Assembly (NCBI RefSeq): GCF_017916255.1 | Contig: NZ_CP072827.1 | Coordinates: forward strand, 5,171,501 to 5,235,500 | Origin: Streptomyces mobaraensis NBRC 13819 = DSM 40847 | GTDB lineage: Bacteria > Actinomycetota > Actinomycetes > Streptomycetales > Streptomycetaceae | Reading direction: 5' to 3' | Length of the DNA stretch: 64,000 nt | In this document: piece after piece, positions 25,360-34,327 of the stretch | Numbering within the stretch: the stretch's first letter is position 1 | Layout: each line of letters begins with the position of its first letter | Notes under the pieces: model-generated | Told to the model about the DNA's origin: nothing | The model's input: only the letters and a program-made list of their open reading frames with translations | Database searches by the model: none | Translations under genes and position numbers: made by a program

Positions 25360-25616
25360 GGGGGCTCCTCGGGGACGGTCGGGGGCGCCGATTCCGCGGG
25401 GGCCGGAGTGGGGGACCGGGCCGGACGGGAATCGGAAGGGACCCGTCCAGTCTCGGCGCCGGGAGGCCGCCGGGCGTCAGCCGCGAGACCGGAAAGCGGT
25501 GTCGCACTTTCGGGAGGAGCGGGGTCCGTCGCGTAGTCCCTGAGAGGGACGGCAGTCATCCTGGGGGCGCACGGGGCCGCGCGAGCGTACGGGGCGTGCG
25601 TGCCGTCCCCGTACGG

Positions 25617-26480
25617 TCACCCCTTCACCGCACCGCCCAGCGCGAAGCCGCCGCCGAGCCGCCGGGCGACCAGGGCGTAGAGCAGGACGACGGGCGTCGA
25701 GTAGAGAACCGAGAACGCGGCGAGCTGCCCGTAGGCCACCTGCCCGTGGTTGCCGAAGAAGGTGAAGACGGTGACCGACGCGGGCAGCCGGTCCGGCGAC
25801 AGCAGGAGCAGGAACGGGACGAAGAAGTTGCCCCACATCAGCGCGAAGCAGTAGACGGCCACGACGGCCGTGCCCGGCCCCATGAGCGGCAGGACGATCC
25901 GCACCAGCGCCGTGAGCCGGCCGGCGCCGTCCGTCCACGCCGCCTCCTCCAGCGACGTCGGGACGCCGTCCATGAAGTTCTTCATCAGCCAGACGGCGAA
26001 CGGCAGTTGGGCGGCGGCCAGGAACAGGATCGTGCCGGACATGGTGTCGATGAGGTTGATCCGGACGAACAGGCCGTAGACCGGCACCATGACCGCGGTG
26101 ATCGGGAGGCAGGTCGTGAACAGGATCGTCAGCAGGTAGGAGTGGCCGAAGCGGGAGCGGAAGCGGGACAGCGGGTACGCGGCGAGGGCCGCGCAGGCCA
26201 CCGTGAGGGCGGTGGCCGCGCCGCACAGCAGCAGGCTGTTGAGCATCGGGGTGAAGGTGATCTCGTCCGTCAGCACGGCCGAGAAGTTGTCCGCCGAGGG
26301 CGCGTCCGGGGCCCTTACGCTCAGCCCCGCCTCGGGGTCCACCGACGCCAGGGCCAGCCACAGCAGCGGCACGGCGAAGGCGGCGGCCACGGCGAGCAGC
26401 GCGGCGTCCGCGGCCAGCCGGCGCCGGGCGCGGCGGGTAAGACGGGGGAGGGGCGGGCGCGGGGCGGGGAGCGGACGCAT
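25617..26480 (-). CDS. Carbohydrate ABC transporter permease, MalG type, separated from its partner
   Basis: A 287-residue permease with six membrane helices and the EAA loop (EEAAWTDGAGRLTALVRIVLP) facing the ATPase. Start at 26480 is supported by GCGGAGG just upstream. It is alone here: no partner permease, binding protein or ATPase adjoins it. The MalF-type permease and binding protein at 31995-34327, same strand and upstream, lack a MalG-type partner, so the two probably form one transporter split by 5.5 kb. Streptomyces sugar importers usually share the ATPase MsiK, explaining the missing ATPase gene. Confidence 0.88.
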   Translation of the reverse strand: MRPLPAPRPPLPRLTRRARRRLAADAALLAVAAAFAVPLLWLALASVDPEAGLSVRAPDAPSADNFSAVLTDEITFTPMLNSLLLCGAATALTVACAALAAYPLSRFRSRFGHSYLLTILFTTCLPITAVMVPVYGLFVRINLIDTMSGTILFLAAAQLPFAVWLMKNFMDGVPTSLEEAAWTDGAGRLTALVRIVLPLMGPGTAVVAVYCFALMWGNFFVPFLLLLSPDRLPASVTVFTFFGNHGQVAYGQLAAFSVLYSTPVVLLYALVARRLGGGFALGGAVKG

Positions 26481-26612
26481 GAAACCTCCGCGGCGGTCGG
26501 CGCTGCGGGCGCGCGTGCTCGGAACGGAGGGTGCCGGCGCGCGTGCTCGGAGGATAGCGGCCGCGGGGTGAGGCGGACAGGGCGCGTGGAGTGCGTGCGC
26601 CCGGCGTGAGGA

Positions 26613-26639
26613 AGCGGGCCCGGTGGCTCCGGGCCCGCT
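26613..26639 (-). terminator. Terminator after the CBS-domain gene
   Basis: AGCGGGCCCGG (26613-26623) and CCGGGCCCGCT (26629-26639), a perfect 11-bp stem with a 5-base loop, 34 bp downstream of the CBS gene's stop. Confidence 0.65.
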
Positions 26640-26673
26640 CCGCATCGGCTCGTCGTCCCCCGCCCGGACCACC

Positions 26674-27102
26674 TCAGGTCTGCGGCGGTGTCGCGTAGAC
26701 GCGCGACGCGAACGCGTGGACCTGGTTCTCGGGAAGGTTGCGGGCGACGTCCGCCTCGCTGATCATGCCGACCAGCCTCTTGTTCTCGATCACCGGCAGC
26801 CGGCGGACGTGGTGGTTGCCCATCTCCTCCACCACCTCCTCGACGCTGGCGTTCGCGTCGACCCAGCGCGGTGTGCCCTGGACCAGGTCGGCGGCGGTGC
26901 ACCGGGACGCGTCGTGGCCCTCGGCCACGCACTTCACCACGATGTCCCGGTCGGTGATGATGCCGCACAGGCGCTCGTTCTCGTCGCTGACGGGGAGCGC
27001 GCCGACGTGCAGGTCGCGCATCCGCTGAGCGGCGTTGAGCAGCGTCTCCGTCTTGGGGATCCACTGCGCGCCCTCGTGCATGATGTCCTTGGCGGTGGTC
27101 AT
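26674..27102 (-). CDS. Two-CBS-domain protein
   Basis: A 142-residue protein made of two CBS motifs: TAKDIMHEGAQWIPKTETLLNAAQRM...ITDRDIV (about 1-65) and a second block ending VRRLPVIENKRLVGMISEADVARNLPE (about 75-130). The pair should bind an adenosyl nucleotide as a Bateman module. There is no attached catalytic domain. ATG at 27102 has an excellent ribosome site (AGGAGG). Free-standing CBS pairs of this type are common stress-associated proteins in streptomycetes. Confidence 0.9.
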   Translation of the reverse strand: MTTAKDIMHEGAQWIPKTETLLNAAQRMRDLHVGALPVSDENERLCGIITDRDIVVKCVAEGHDASRCTAADLVQGTPRWVDANASVEEVVEEMGNHHVRRLPVIENKRLVGMISEADVARNLPENQVHAFASRVYATPPQT

Positions 27103-27364
27103 GGTGGTACCTCCTGACTGCGCCTTCGTGGTCTCCCCCTCGCGCCTGCCCCGCCCGGGCAGCGTGACGCGTGCCGCGGGGCACGCCGGGCCGTCCGGCC
27201 CCGTCCGTCCCCTCTTCCCATGCTCGCGCGGTCGCCGCCGTGCCGCACGCGGGGGCGGGCCGCGCCGTACCGGGCGGGGGCCCTGGGCCGGTGCCAGACT
27301 GGGAACCGGGGGGTAGGCGGGAAGCACCGCGCGAGTGGTACGAGGAGAGACGGGGTTCACGGCC

Positions 27365-28150
27365 ATGCTCACCACCGATTTCGTCACCGGTTCGCCCAGC
27401 TGGCTCGACCTGGGGAGCCCGGACACCGGACGGGCCGCCGACTTCTACGGGACGGTCTTCGGCTGGGAGTTCCAGTCGGCCGGGCCCGACGCGGGCGGCT
27501 ACGGCTTCTTCCGCCGCGACGGCGCCACCGTCGCGGCCGTCGGCCCCCTCACCGAGGAGGGCGCCTCCTCCGCCTGGACCGTCTACTTCCGGACACCGGA
27601 CGCCGACGCCACCGCGAAATCCGTCGAGCAGGGCGGCGGCACGGTCCGCGTCCGGCCCTTCGACGTGATGGACGCCGGGCGGATGGCCTGCTTCACCGAC
27701 CCGGGCGGCGCGGAGTTCGCCGTCTGGCAGCCCGGTCGCGTCGGCGGCCTGGACAGCGCCTCCGCGGAGAACGCGCTGTGCTGGACCGAACTGCACGTGG
27801 CCGACCCGACCGCGGCGTACGCGTTCTACCGCGGCGTCTTCGGGTGGCGGGTCGCGGACATGGAGGTCCCGGGGATGGTCTACAAGGTGCTCTCCACGGC
27901 GGAGGGCGACCAGCAGGCCGCCTCGTTCGGAGGGGTGGCCCCCTTGCAGGAGGGTGACCGGCCGCGCTGGATCCCCTACTTCGCGGTCGTCGACCCGGAC
28001 GCGGTGGTCGCGGCGGCGGAGCGCGGCGGCGGCTCGGCCCTGATGCCGGCGGCCGACGTGGCCGGGGTCGGGCGCATCGCCTGGCTCGCCGACCCCTTCG
28101 GCGCCCCCTTCGCCGTCATCCGCCCGGACCAGCCGGCGGCGGCCGCCTGA
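27365..28150 (+). CDS. VOC-family (glyoxalase/bleomycin-resistance fold) protein, two domains
   Basis: A 261-residue protein with two vicinal-oxygen-chelate modules: residues about 8-125 (SPSWLDLGSPDTGRAADFYGTVFGWEF...FTDPGGAEFAVWQP) and about 135-258 (CWTELHVADPTAAYAFYRGVFGWRV...LADPFGAPFAVIRP). The metal-ligand positions of true glyoxalases are only partly present, so a ligand-binding or resistance role is as likely as catalysis. ATG at 27365 is preferred over GTG at 27335 because the fold begins there. It has no operon partner. Confidence 0.85.
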   Translation: MLTTDFVTGSPSWLDLGSPDTGRAADFYGTVFGWEFQSAGPDAGGYGFFRRDGATVAAVGPLTEEGASSAWTVYFRTPDADATAKSVEQGGGTVRVRPFDVMDAGRMACFTDPGGAEFAVWQPGRVGGLDSASAENALCWTELHVADPTAAYAFYRGVFGWRVADMEVPGMVYKVLSTAEGDQQAASFGGVAPLQEGDRPRWIPYFAVVDPDAVVAAAERGGGSALMPAADVAGVGRIAWLADPFGAPFAVIRPDQPAAAA

Positions 28151-28931
28151 CGGGCGGGCCCCGCCTCGTCCTCCGCGGCGCTCTCCCGCCCGCTCGGCCT
28201 CTCGACGCGACGTGTGCCGGGGGCCGCGCGGACGGACTTCCTCGCCGGGCTCCCCCGGGGCTCGTTCGGGCCTCGCGCCCGGTCTCCCCGGACGTGCTCC
28301 GGGCTTCCGGCCCCGCAACGACTACGGGCCCGCGGCGGTGGGGCGCGACGGGCTCGGGCCGGACTCGTACGGGTCGGCGGGCGTCACCTGGGCGCCCGGC
28401 TCCCGTTGTGGGCTACTCAAACCTGACAAGGCTTGTTTTTGCCCGGTTTTTGCGTAAAGATCGGCGGCATCCCCGCTGATCAGCGGCCTCCCCCGCGGTC
28501 GGCGCCTCCCGTGTGGACCGGCGCTGGAGCAGGTCCGCGCGTGCGGCGGGGAATCCGACGGTTCCCCTCCGTCGGACCGCAACCCCTCACTTGCTGTGGG
28601 GTGTCTTTTCAGCCGTTGAGCACAGGACTAACTTCGCGTTGAGCGGTGGTGGCCCTGAAGGGAGAACGTAAACCCGAACGCGGTAACTGGCGCCGTATCA
28701 ACTCCGCCCACTGCCGCCATTTCCCGTCGAAGGACGATCGCATGTTCCCCTCCCGTAACTGATACATCACTCGCCGTGGACGGCGAATCGGGTTCGGTCA
28801 CCCCCGTAGGTCGAACCCGAGTCTGATGATGCAGGAGAGATGCGATCATTACAGCGGTCAACTTTTCCTCCGAAAAACTCTCGGACAAAAGCGTCTTCCC
28901 TCTGCGGGGGAGCCGTGGTAATGGGGGGTCG
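28151..28931. other. 780-bp intergenic region, locally AT-rich
   Basis: No credible gene. From about 28400 the composition drops from the genome's usual high GC, with runs such as GTTTTTGCCCGGTTTTTGCG (28436-28455). An inverted repeat TCGGGTTCG (28788-28796) / CGAACCCGA (28812-28820) lies 110 bp before the next start. Such AT-rich spacers often hold promoters of horizontally acquired genes; here it precedes the regulator/type III PKS pair. Confidence 0.5.
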
Positions 28932-29756
28932 ATGGACAAGGGTGCGCTTCAATGGCTGTTGCGCGAACGAAGGGCGCTCATCGCCCCGGAAGAATACGGT
29001 TTGAGTAGGCCGTCCCGACAGGGGCGACGTGCTCCCGGGCTCACGCAATCGCAGATCGATCAACTGTTGCACCGTACTCACGGAACGTACAACAGGCTGG
29101 AGACGGGTAACTACCCCAATCCTCCAGAGGACTTATTGCGGGATGTCGCCCGACTTCTGGCGTTCAACGAACACGAGTGGTCGTTGCTTTGGCTCTACAC
29201 GCTTCATCGCGATCCGCCGACGCCGCTTCATCCGCGGTCCGGCACCGAAGTCCGCGGAGCGTGGCAGGACGTCATCGACGGCATCTCCCATATCGCCTAC
29301 ATCACCGACCAGTCATGGCGGGTGGTCACGTACAACAAGGCGTTCGCCGAGATCTTCCCGAGCGGACGGGTGCCCACCAACACCATGCGGTGGATGCTCC
29401 TGGCGCCGGAGGCGCGCGAGGTCCTGATGGGCTGGGACGAGCACTGGCTCCCCATGGTGCTGCCGCAGTTGCGTGCCGCCATGGCGGCCCTGCCGAACGA
29501 CGAGACGCTCGCGGGCATCGAGAAGGACGTCCTGGCGGACCCGGTCGCGGGCCCGCTCTACGAGGCGGGCGGCGGGTCGTACATCCACCCGGACGGTGAC
29601 GAACGGCCGTTGCTCCACGCCCGGCTCGGCCCGGGCTGGGTGTCCCTGTGCACCGCCGAGCCGCTGTCGTCGCCCCGGGCCCGCCTCATGGTCATGATCT
29701 TCCGCCCAGGTGAGGAACGCCGGCACACCGGGCCGGCCATCCTCCGCGCCACATGA
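28932..29756 (+). CDS. MmyB-type helix-turn-helix regulator, atypical HTH
   Basis: A 274-residue regulator. Residues 1-95 are an XRE-like domain (LLRERRALIAPEEYGL...PGLTQSQIDQLLHRTHGTYNRLETG), diverged from the usual PGLRREEVA/YYTRLEQG consensus. Residues about 105-262 match the MmyB-like ligand-binding domain (VIDGISHIAYITDQSWRVVTYNKAFAEIFPSG, then NTMRWMLLAPEAREVLMGWDEHWLPMVLPQLRAAMA). It is paralogous to the protein at 30909-31778. It is 85 bp upstream of, and on the same strand as, the type III PKS gene and probably controls it. Confidence 0.88.
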   Translation: MDKGALQWLLRERRALIAPEEYGLSRPSRQGRRAPGLTQSQIDQLLHRTHGTYNRLETGNYPNPPEDLLRDVARLLAFNEHEWSLLWLYTLHRDPPTPLHPRSGTEVRGAWQDVIDGISHIAYITDQSWRVVTYNKAFAEIFPSGRVPTNTMRWMLLAPEAREVLMGWDEHWLPMVLPQLRAAMAALPNDETLAGIEKDVLADPVAGPLYEAGGGSYIHPDGDERPLLHARLGPGWVSLCTAEPLSSPRARLMVMIFRPGEERRHTGPAILRAT

Positions 29757-29841
29757 GCCCGAACTTACCCGGCCGGGCGGCCGCCGTGCGGCGGCCGCCG
29801 CCGGGCGCAGCCCCCCGCACCGACCCCCCGTGGAGGATCCC

Positions 29842-30903
29842 TTGCCCGCCTACGTCGCGCGGCCCGCCATAGCGCTGCCCGAACACGTCGTCACCACCGA
29901 CGAGATCTGTGACGACATCCAGTCCCACCACGGCGGTCTGCCGCGCCTGGCCGCCACCTTGCGCATCGTCCGGGCGACCGGGGTCTCCACCCGCAGGTTC
30001 GCCCGCCCCCTCCACTCGCCGACCGTCTCCGGGAACGCCCCGGTCCTGGAACGCAACCAGGTGGCGTTCGACGACGCCTGCCGGCTCGCCGAGGAGGCCG
30101 CCCACCGCGCCCTCGCGCACGCCGGGCTGCGGCCCTCCGACATCGACTGCGTCGTCACCAGCCACAGCACCTCGTGGGCGGTCCCGGGACTCGACGTCCA
30201 CCTGGTCCAGGCACTCGGGCTGCGGCCGGACGTCCGGCGCGTCCCGATGGCGTCCCTCGCCTGCTCGGGCGGGGCCCAGGCGCTGGTCCGCGCGAGCGAC
30301 GTGATCGCCGCGCATCCGGGCAGCAGGTGTCTGGTGGCCGTCGCCGAGACCTTCAGCGCCATCTACCACCAGCAGGACACCTCGGTGGAAGCCATGATCT
30401 ACAAGGTGCTGTTCGGCGACGGCGCCGGCGCCTGCGTGGTCACGGACGAGCCCCTCTCGCCGGGCCTGCGGATCGACTCCACATGGGAGTATTTGCTTCC
30501 GCACAGCCGCGATCGGTACTGGGCCCATCTGGACGGCAGCGGCTTCCACTTCAACTCCAGCCGCAAGGCCATCGAGGCGGCGGGCGAGGCGATGCCCGCG
30601 CTCCGGAAATGGCTGGTGACCGCCGCCGAGGGGGGCCGGCCCTTCCTGCCGGAGTGGACCGTCGCCCACCCCGGCGGGCCGCGCATCCTGGACAGCGTGG
30701 CCGAGGAACTGGACCTGGACCGGGAACGGCTGCGGCACTCGTGGGACAGCCTGGCGGCCAACGGCAACCTCGGCGGGGTAGCCGTCCTGGACGTCCTCGC
30801 CCGCACCCACACGGATCCGCCGCCGGCCGGCGCCCCGGGGCTCCTGCTCGCCTTCGGCCCGGGCTTCGTCGCCACCGGAGGGGTCGGCGCCTGGCACGCG
30901 TGA
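29842..30903 (+). CDS. Type III polyketide synthase (chalcone-synthase family)
   Basis: A 353-residue condensing enzyme starting at TTG with GGAGG six bases upstream. The N-terminus ARPAIALPEHVVTTDEI resembles RppA and germicidin synthase. The catalytic triad is visible: Cys141 in MASLACSGGAQAL, His276 in WTVAHPGGPRIL, and Asn309 in LAANGNLGG; also FGDGAGACVV, GFHF and the C-terminal AFGPGFVATG. It should extend a CoA starter with malonyl-CoA to a pyrone, resorcinol or naphthalene product. SACS in place of the usual GCAAG around Cys141 and ANGN in place of EYGN mark it as divergent. No oxidase, methyltransferase or other tailoring gene is adjacent. Confidence 0.88.
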   Translation: MPAYVARPAIALPEHVVTTDEICDDIQSHHGGLPRLAATLRIVRATGVSTRRFARPLHSPTVSGNAPVLERNQVAFDDACRLAEEAAHRALAHAGLRPSDIDCVVTSHSTSWAVPGLDVHLVQALGLRPDVRRVPMASLACSGGAQALVRASDVIAAHPGSRCLVAVAETFSAIYHQQDTSVEAMIYKVLFGDGAGACVVTDEPLSPGLRIDSTWEYLLPHSRDRYWAHLDGSGFHFNSSRKAIEAAGEAMPALRKWLVTAAEGGRPFLPEWTVAHPGGPRILDSVAEELDLDRERLRHSWDSLAANGNLGGVAVLDVLARTHTDPPPAGAPGLLLAFGPGFVATGGVGAWHA

Positions 30904-30908
30904 TCCGG

Positions 30909-31778
30909 TCACGGCGCGGGAACGCACGGCGGGTAGTACCCGGCGGGGTCGTGGGTGCGCGGGTCCGACTCGGGGTACTCCCGGACAGCTGACTCGTCCG
31001 TCCGGAACGTCAGTTGGAACTGCCGCAGTCCAGGGAACCCGGAGAGTTCGCTGACGCACATGGTGACGGTTCCGGGGCCGTGCTCCGGGTGGCGCCAGGG
31101 CCGTATCGCCCCGTCCGGATGGGCGTGCCCGGACGGGACGCTCCGGTACCACCTGCTCAGCAGCGGGTCGGCCAGGCAGCGGTCGGTCAGCCACTGGAGC
31201 ACGGGGTCGCCCTTGTGCCGGACCAGCGCCAGCCGGAGCTGGGGGACGGCCACCGGCCCCCAGCGGTTCTCCCAGTCGAGCAGGGTCACGGTACGGGCGC
31301 TCTCGTCGAAGAGCATCCAGTGCATGGTGTTGTGCGGAACCCGGCGCCCGGGGAACAACGCGGCGAATCCGCGGCTGTAGGCGTGGACGTTCCACAGGCT
31401 GTCGCTGATGTAGGTGACGCCGGGGGACTCGGTGACCATCTCGCGCCAGTGGCGGGGCGTGGTGGTACGGGAACCGTCCGCGAGGGGGAACGGCGGCTGC
31501 TCTCCCCGGGCGTATCCGTAGAGAACGACCCATTCCTGTTCGGTGAGTCCGAGAGTATGGGCCACATCACGCAAATACTCGGGCGCCGGATTGTCCAGGA
31601 CGCCGCGCTCCAGTTTGCCGTAGGTGCCCGGGGCGCGCAGGAGTAAGTGGTCCATGTGCGCCTGCGTCAGACCCGGGGACTTTCTGCCCCGGGGATCCAT
31701 CCGTACCAGCCCCAGCCCTTCGGGACTGATGGCCGCCCGGCGTTCGGTGAGCATCTGGCGCAACACCTCCGCGTCCAA
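30909..31778 (-). CDS. MmyB-type helix-turn-helix regulator, paralogue of the one at 28932
   Basis: A 289-residue regulator from a TTG start (GGGAG seven bases upstream). Its N-terminus LTERRAAISPEGLGL...PGLTQAHMDHLLLRAPGTYGKLERG and ligand domain (YISDSLWNVHAYSRGFAALFPGRRVPHNTMHWMLFDESAR) align closely with the paralogue at 28932. It converges on the type III PKS gene with only five bases between the two stop codons. A 17-bp perfect palindrome 40 bp upstream of its start is the likely operator. Confidence 0.87.
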   Translation of the reverse strand: MDAEVLRQMLTERRAAISPEGLGLVRMDPRGRKSPGLTQAHMDHLLLRAPGTYGKLERGVLDNPAPEYLRDVAHTLGLTEQEWVVLYGYARGEQPPFPLADGSRTTTPRHWREMVTESPGVTYISDSLWNVHAYSRGFAALFPGRRVPHNTMHWMLFDESARTVTLLDWENRWGPVAVPQLRLALVRHKGDPVLQWLTDRCLADPLLSRWYRSVPSGHAHPDGAIRPWRHPEHGPGTVTMCVSELSGFPGLRQFQLTFRTDESAVREYPESDPRTHDPAGYYPPCVPAP

Positions 31779-31818
31779 TGAACAACTCCCTTCCTACACC
31801 GGGGACCTCCGTTTTTCG

Positions 31819-31835
31819 AGGTGCGGTCCGCACCT
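31819..31835. promoter_or_regulatory. 17-bp perfect palindrome upstream of the MmyB-type regulator
   Basis: AGGTGCGG-T-CCGCACCT (plus strand), 8+1+8, located 40 bp before the TTG start at 31778. Symmetry and position fit autoregulation. Confidence 0.6.
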
Positions 31836-31994
31836 GGAAAGGCCACTCGCGCCCCGATGATAGGGCCGGAGAAGCCCGCGCCCCGTCGCGGGTCGCGGAA
31901 ATGGCAACGGGCCGGTCCGGAAAGTGCCCGGCAACGCCCCGCCCCGGCGCGCCCCCCGAGGGCCGGTCCCTCCGTCCGCGCGGGGCCCCCGCGT

Positions 31995-32861
31995 TCACTC
32001 CTCGCGCAGCAGGCGCAGATACACCGCCGAGAACAACCCCCCGACGAGCAGCAGGAGCAGCGCGACCGCCGTTCCGTAGCCGATCAGGGACTTGAGGAAC
32101 GCCTGGTCGTACATGAAGACGGGGAGGGTCTCGCTGCGGTGGGCCGGGCCGCCTCGGGTCATGGACCAGATGAGGCCGAAAACCGACAGGGTTTGCAGGG
32201 TGTTGAGCATGAGGTTGGTGCCGATGGTGCGGCGGAGCATGGGGAGGGTGATGTGGCGGAAGCGGCGGAGGCCGGTGGCGCCGTCGACGAGCGCGGCTTC
32301 GGTCACGTCCTGCGGGATGCCGTCCAGCGCGGCCGAGTAGACGAGCATGGAGAACGCGGTGCCGCGCCAGACGTTGGCGAAGGAGACGGCCAGGATGGGC
32401 AGGGTGAACAGCCAGTTCTGGGTGGGCAGGTGGAGCGCTTCGAGGATGGCGTTGAGGGTGCCGCGCCGGTGGAAGAAGGTGTAGAGGAGGAACCCCGCCA
32501 CGATCTCCGGCACCACCCACGCGGCGATCACGATCGTGCCGGTGACCGCGCGGACCGGCCGGGACGCGTGCCGCATCAGGGCGGCGAGCGCGAAGCCCAG
32601 GGTGTTCTGGCCGACGAGGGACGACAGAACCGTGAAGACGAGGGTGAGGACGACCGCGTTCCGGAAGTTCTCGTCCGCGAAGGCGTGCCGGAAGTTGGCC
32701 AGTCCGACCCAGGAGGCGGACGCCTGGCCGGTGAGCCGGGTGTCGGTGAACGCGATCCCGACGCACCAGACGACCGGTCCGGCGAGGAAGAGCAGCAGCA
32801 GGACGGTGGCGGGCGCGAGGGGGAGCCAGCGGGTGAGCGCTCGGCGGCGGGGGGCGGTCAC
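31995..32861 (-). CDS. Carbohydrate ABC transporter permease, MalF type
   Basis: A 288-residue permease starting at GTG (VTAPRRRALTRWLPLAPATVLLLLFLAGPVVW), with six helices, a periplasmic loop WVGLANFRHAF typical of MalF/UgpA subunits, and the EAA motif EAALVDGATGLRRFRHITLP. It overlaps the binding-protein gene by 4 bases (GTGA). Its expected MalG partner is not next to it; the only candidate is 5.5 kb downstream at 25617-26480. Confidence 0.92.
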   Translation of the reverse strand: MTAPRRRALTRWLPLAPATVLLLLFLAGPVVWCVGIAFTDTRLTGQASASWVGLANFRHAFADENFRNAVVLTLVFTVLSSLVGQNTLGFALAALMRHASRPVRAVTGTIVIAAWVVPEIVAGFLLYTFFHRRGTLNAILEALHLPTQNWLFTLPILAVSFANVWRGTAFSMLVYSAALDGIPQDVTEAALVDGATGLRRFRHITLPMLRRTIGTNLMLNTLQTLSVFGLIWSMTRGGPAHRSETLPVFMYDQAFLKSLIGYGTAVALLLLLVGGLFSAVYLRLLREE

Positions 32862-34327
32862 CGGCCGTCCCCCGCCGTGTCGGCGAAGGACCGCAGCTCC
32901 TCGTCGTAGTCCCGCGCGGCGCGCGCCGGCGCGGCGTCGCCCGTGGCGACCTCCTCCATCGCCTCCTGCAGCGCGGAGGACACCTGCGGGTAGACGGGCA
33001 GGGCCGGGCGATGGCGGGTGACCGCGACCAGCCCGGTGAAGAAGTCGATGCCCGGTACGTACGTCCGGTAGCGCGCGTCGGCGGCGACGTCGTCCCGGAC
33101 GGCGATCTGCCCGTCGCGGACCGTCCAGTCGAGGGCGTTCGATCGGGTCTGCAGGGTTTCCACCACCTGCCAGGCCAGGTCCGCCTTCCGGGAGCGGGCG
33201 GCGACGGCCCAGGCCCAGCCGCCCGAGAGGCTGACCCGCCCGGGGGCCGCGCCGTGCTGCGTGGGGAAGGCGGCCCGGCCGAGCACCCGCGACCACGCGG
33301 GCCACGGTCTGCTGCCGTCCGGCTGCCAGTTCTTGCCGAGCCAGTTGCCGTCCAGGGCGATGGCGAGCTTCCCCTTGGGCAGCCATTCGGCGGTGACGCG
33401 CGTGCTGACGTTGGGGTCGAGGGCGTCCGTCGGGTCCGGGCCGAGTTTCTCGGAGTAGACAGTGCGGACGAATTCCAGGGCGTCGACGAGCCCTTGACGG
33501 CCGGTCAGCCACTTCTTCCGCGCCGGGTCGTACAGCGGGTCCCTCCCGGTGCCGTACAGCAGCATCTCGAACCCCTGCATGGCAGCCGCCTCCCCGGGCC
33601 CCTTGCCCGTGTAGAGGTGGAACGGGATCACCCCGGGGACCCGCTCCCGGACGGCCCGGGCCGCGGCGAGGACGTCGTCCCAGGTCCGCGGCTGCCAGTC
33701 GGCCGGCAGACCGGCCCGGGCGAAGATCTCCTTGTTGAACCACAGCCCCCGGGTGTCCGTCCCGTCCGGCACCCCGTACGTCCTGCCGTCCTCCGCCGTC
33801 ACCAGTGCCTTGGCGGCCGGCAGATACCGCTTCCAGTCCTGCCAGCCGGCCAGCTTGTCGTCCAGTGGTCGCAGATAGCCCGACGCGACGTCCGAGTCGA
33901 TGAGGGAGGTGTCCTCACGGACCAGGTCCGGCGCGGTCCGCGGCGAGCGCATCATCTGCTGCACCTTGACGGCGTAGTCGTCCTGCGCGGCCTGGACGGG
34001 GACGAGCTCCATCCTCCGGCCCGGGTGCTCCCGCTCGAACTGCCGCTTCACGCCCGTCAGATAGTCGTCCAGGATGCGGTACTTGTTGTCGGTGCTGCGC
34101 TGGTAGACCACCCGGACGGTGTCCGGGTCGCCACCCGGGGCCCCGCAGGCGGTGAGCGGCCCGGCGAGCGCCGCGGCGGTCAGCGCGGCGGCGAGAAGCA
34201 CCCTGGTGACGGGACGCGTGGGGGCGGCGGTACGAGCGGGGGAGCTGGTACGCACACGGGTACTGGCGCGTACACGGGTGCTGGTGCGTACAGGGGCGGC
34301 GGGGCGCACGGGGGCAGTGGGGCGCAC
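32858..34327 (-). CDS. Sugar ABC transporter substrate-binding lipoprotein with an odd N-terminal extension
   Basis: A 489-residue family-1 solute-binding protein. The lipobox LTAC places the lipidated Cys at position 61, about 35 residues later than normal: the hydrophobic signal (VLLAAALTAAALAGP) is preceded by a repetitive basic stretch made of PVRTSTRVRASTRVRT-like units. The long start is supported by GTAGGAGG just before the GTG. The mature domain shows DTRGLWFNKEIFARAGL and SLSGGWAWAVAARS. It is coupled to the MalF permease. Confidence 0.9.
   Translation of the reverse strand: MRPTAPVRPAAPVRTSTRVRASTRVRTSSPARTAAPTRPVTRVLLAAALTAAALAGPLTACGAPGGDPDTVRVVYQRSTDNKYRILDDYLTGVKRQFEREHPGRRMELVPVQAAQDDYAVKVQQMMRSPRTAPDLVREDTSLIDSDVASGYLRPLDDKLAGWQDWKRYLPAAKALVTAEDGRTYGVPDGTDTRGLWFNKEIFARAGLPADWQPRTWDDVLAAARAVRERVPGVIPFHLYTGKGPGEAAAMQGFEMLLYGTGRDPLYDPARKKWLTGRQGLVDALEFVRTVYSEKLGPDPTDALDPNVSTRVTAEWLPKGKLAIALDGNWLGKNWQPDGSRPWPAWSRVLGRAAFPTQHGAAPGRVSLSGGWAWAVAARSRKADLAWQVVETLQTRSNALDWTVRDGQIAVRDDVAADARYRTYVPGIDFFTGLVAVTRHRPALPVYPQVSSALQEAMEEVATGDAAPARAARDYDEELRSFADTAGDGR

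Noticed and set aside
28788-28820. TCGGGTTCG...CGAACCCGA read as a tRNA T-arm
   Set aside because: No acceptor, D or anticodon arms can be folded around it.
28628-28939. Minus-strand ORF of 103 codons in the AT-rich spacer
   Set aside because: No ribosome site or family resemblance; it overlaps the expected promoter of the regulator gene at 28932.
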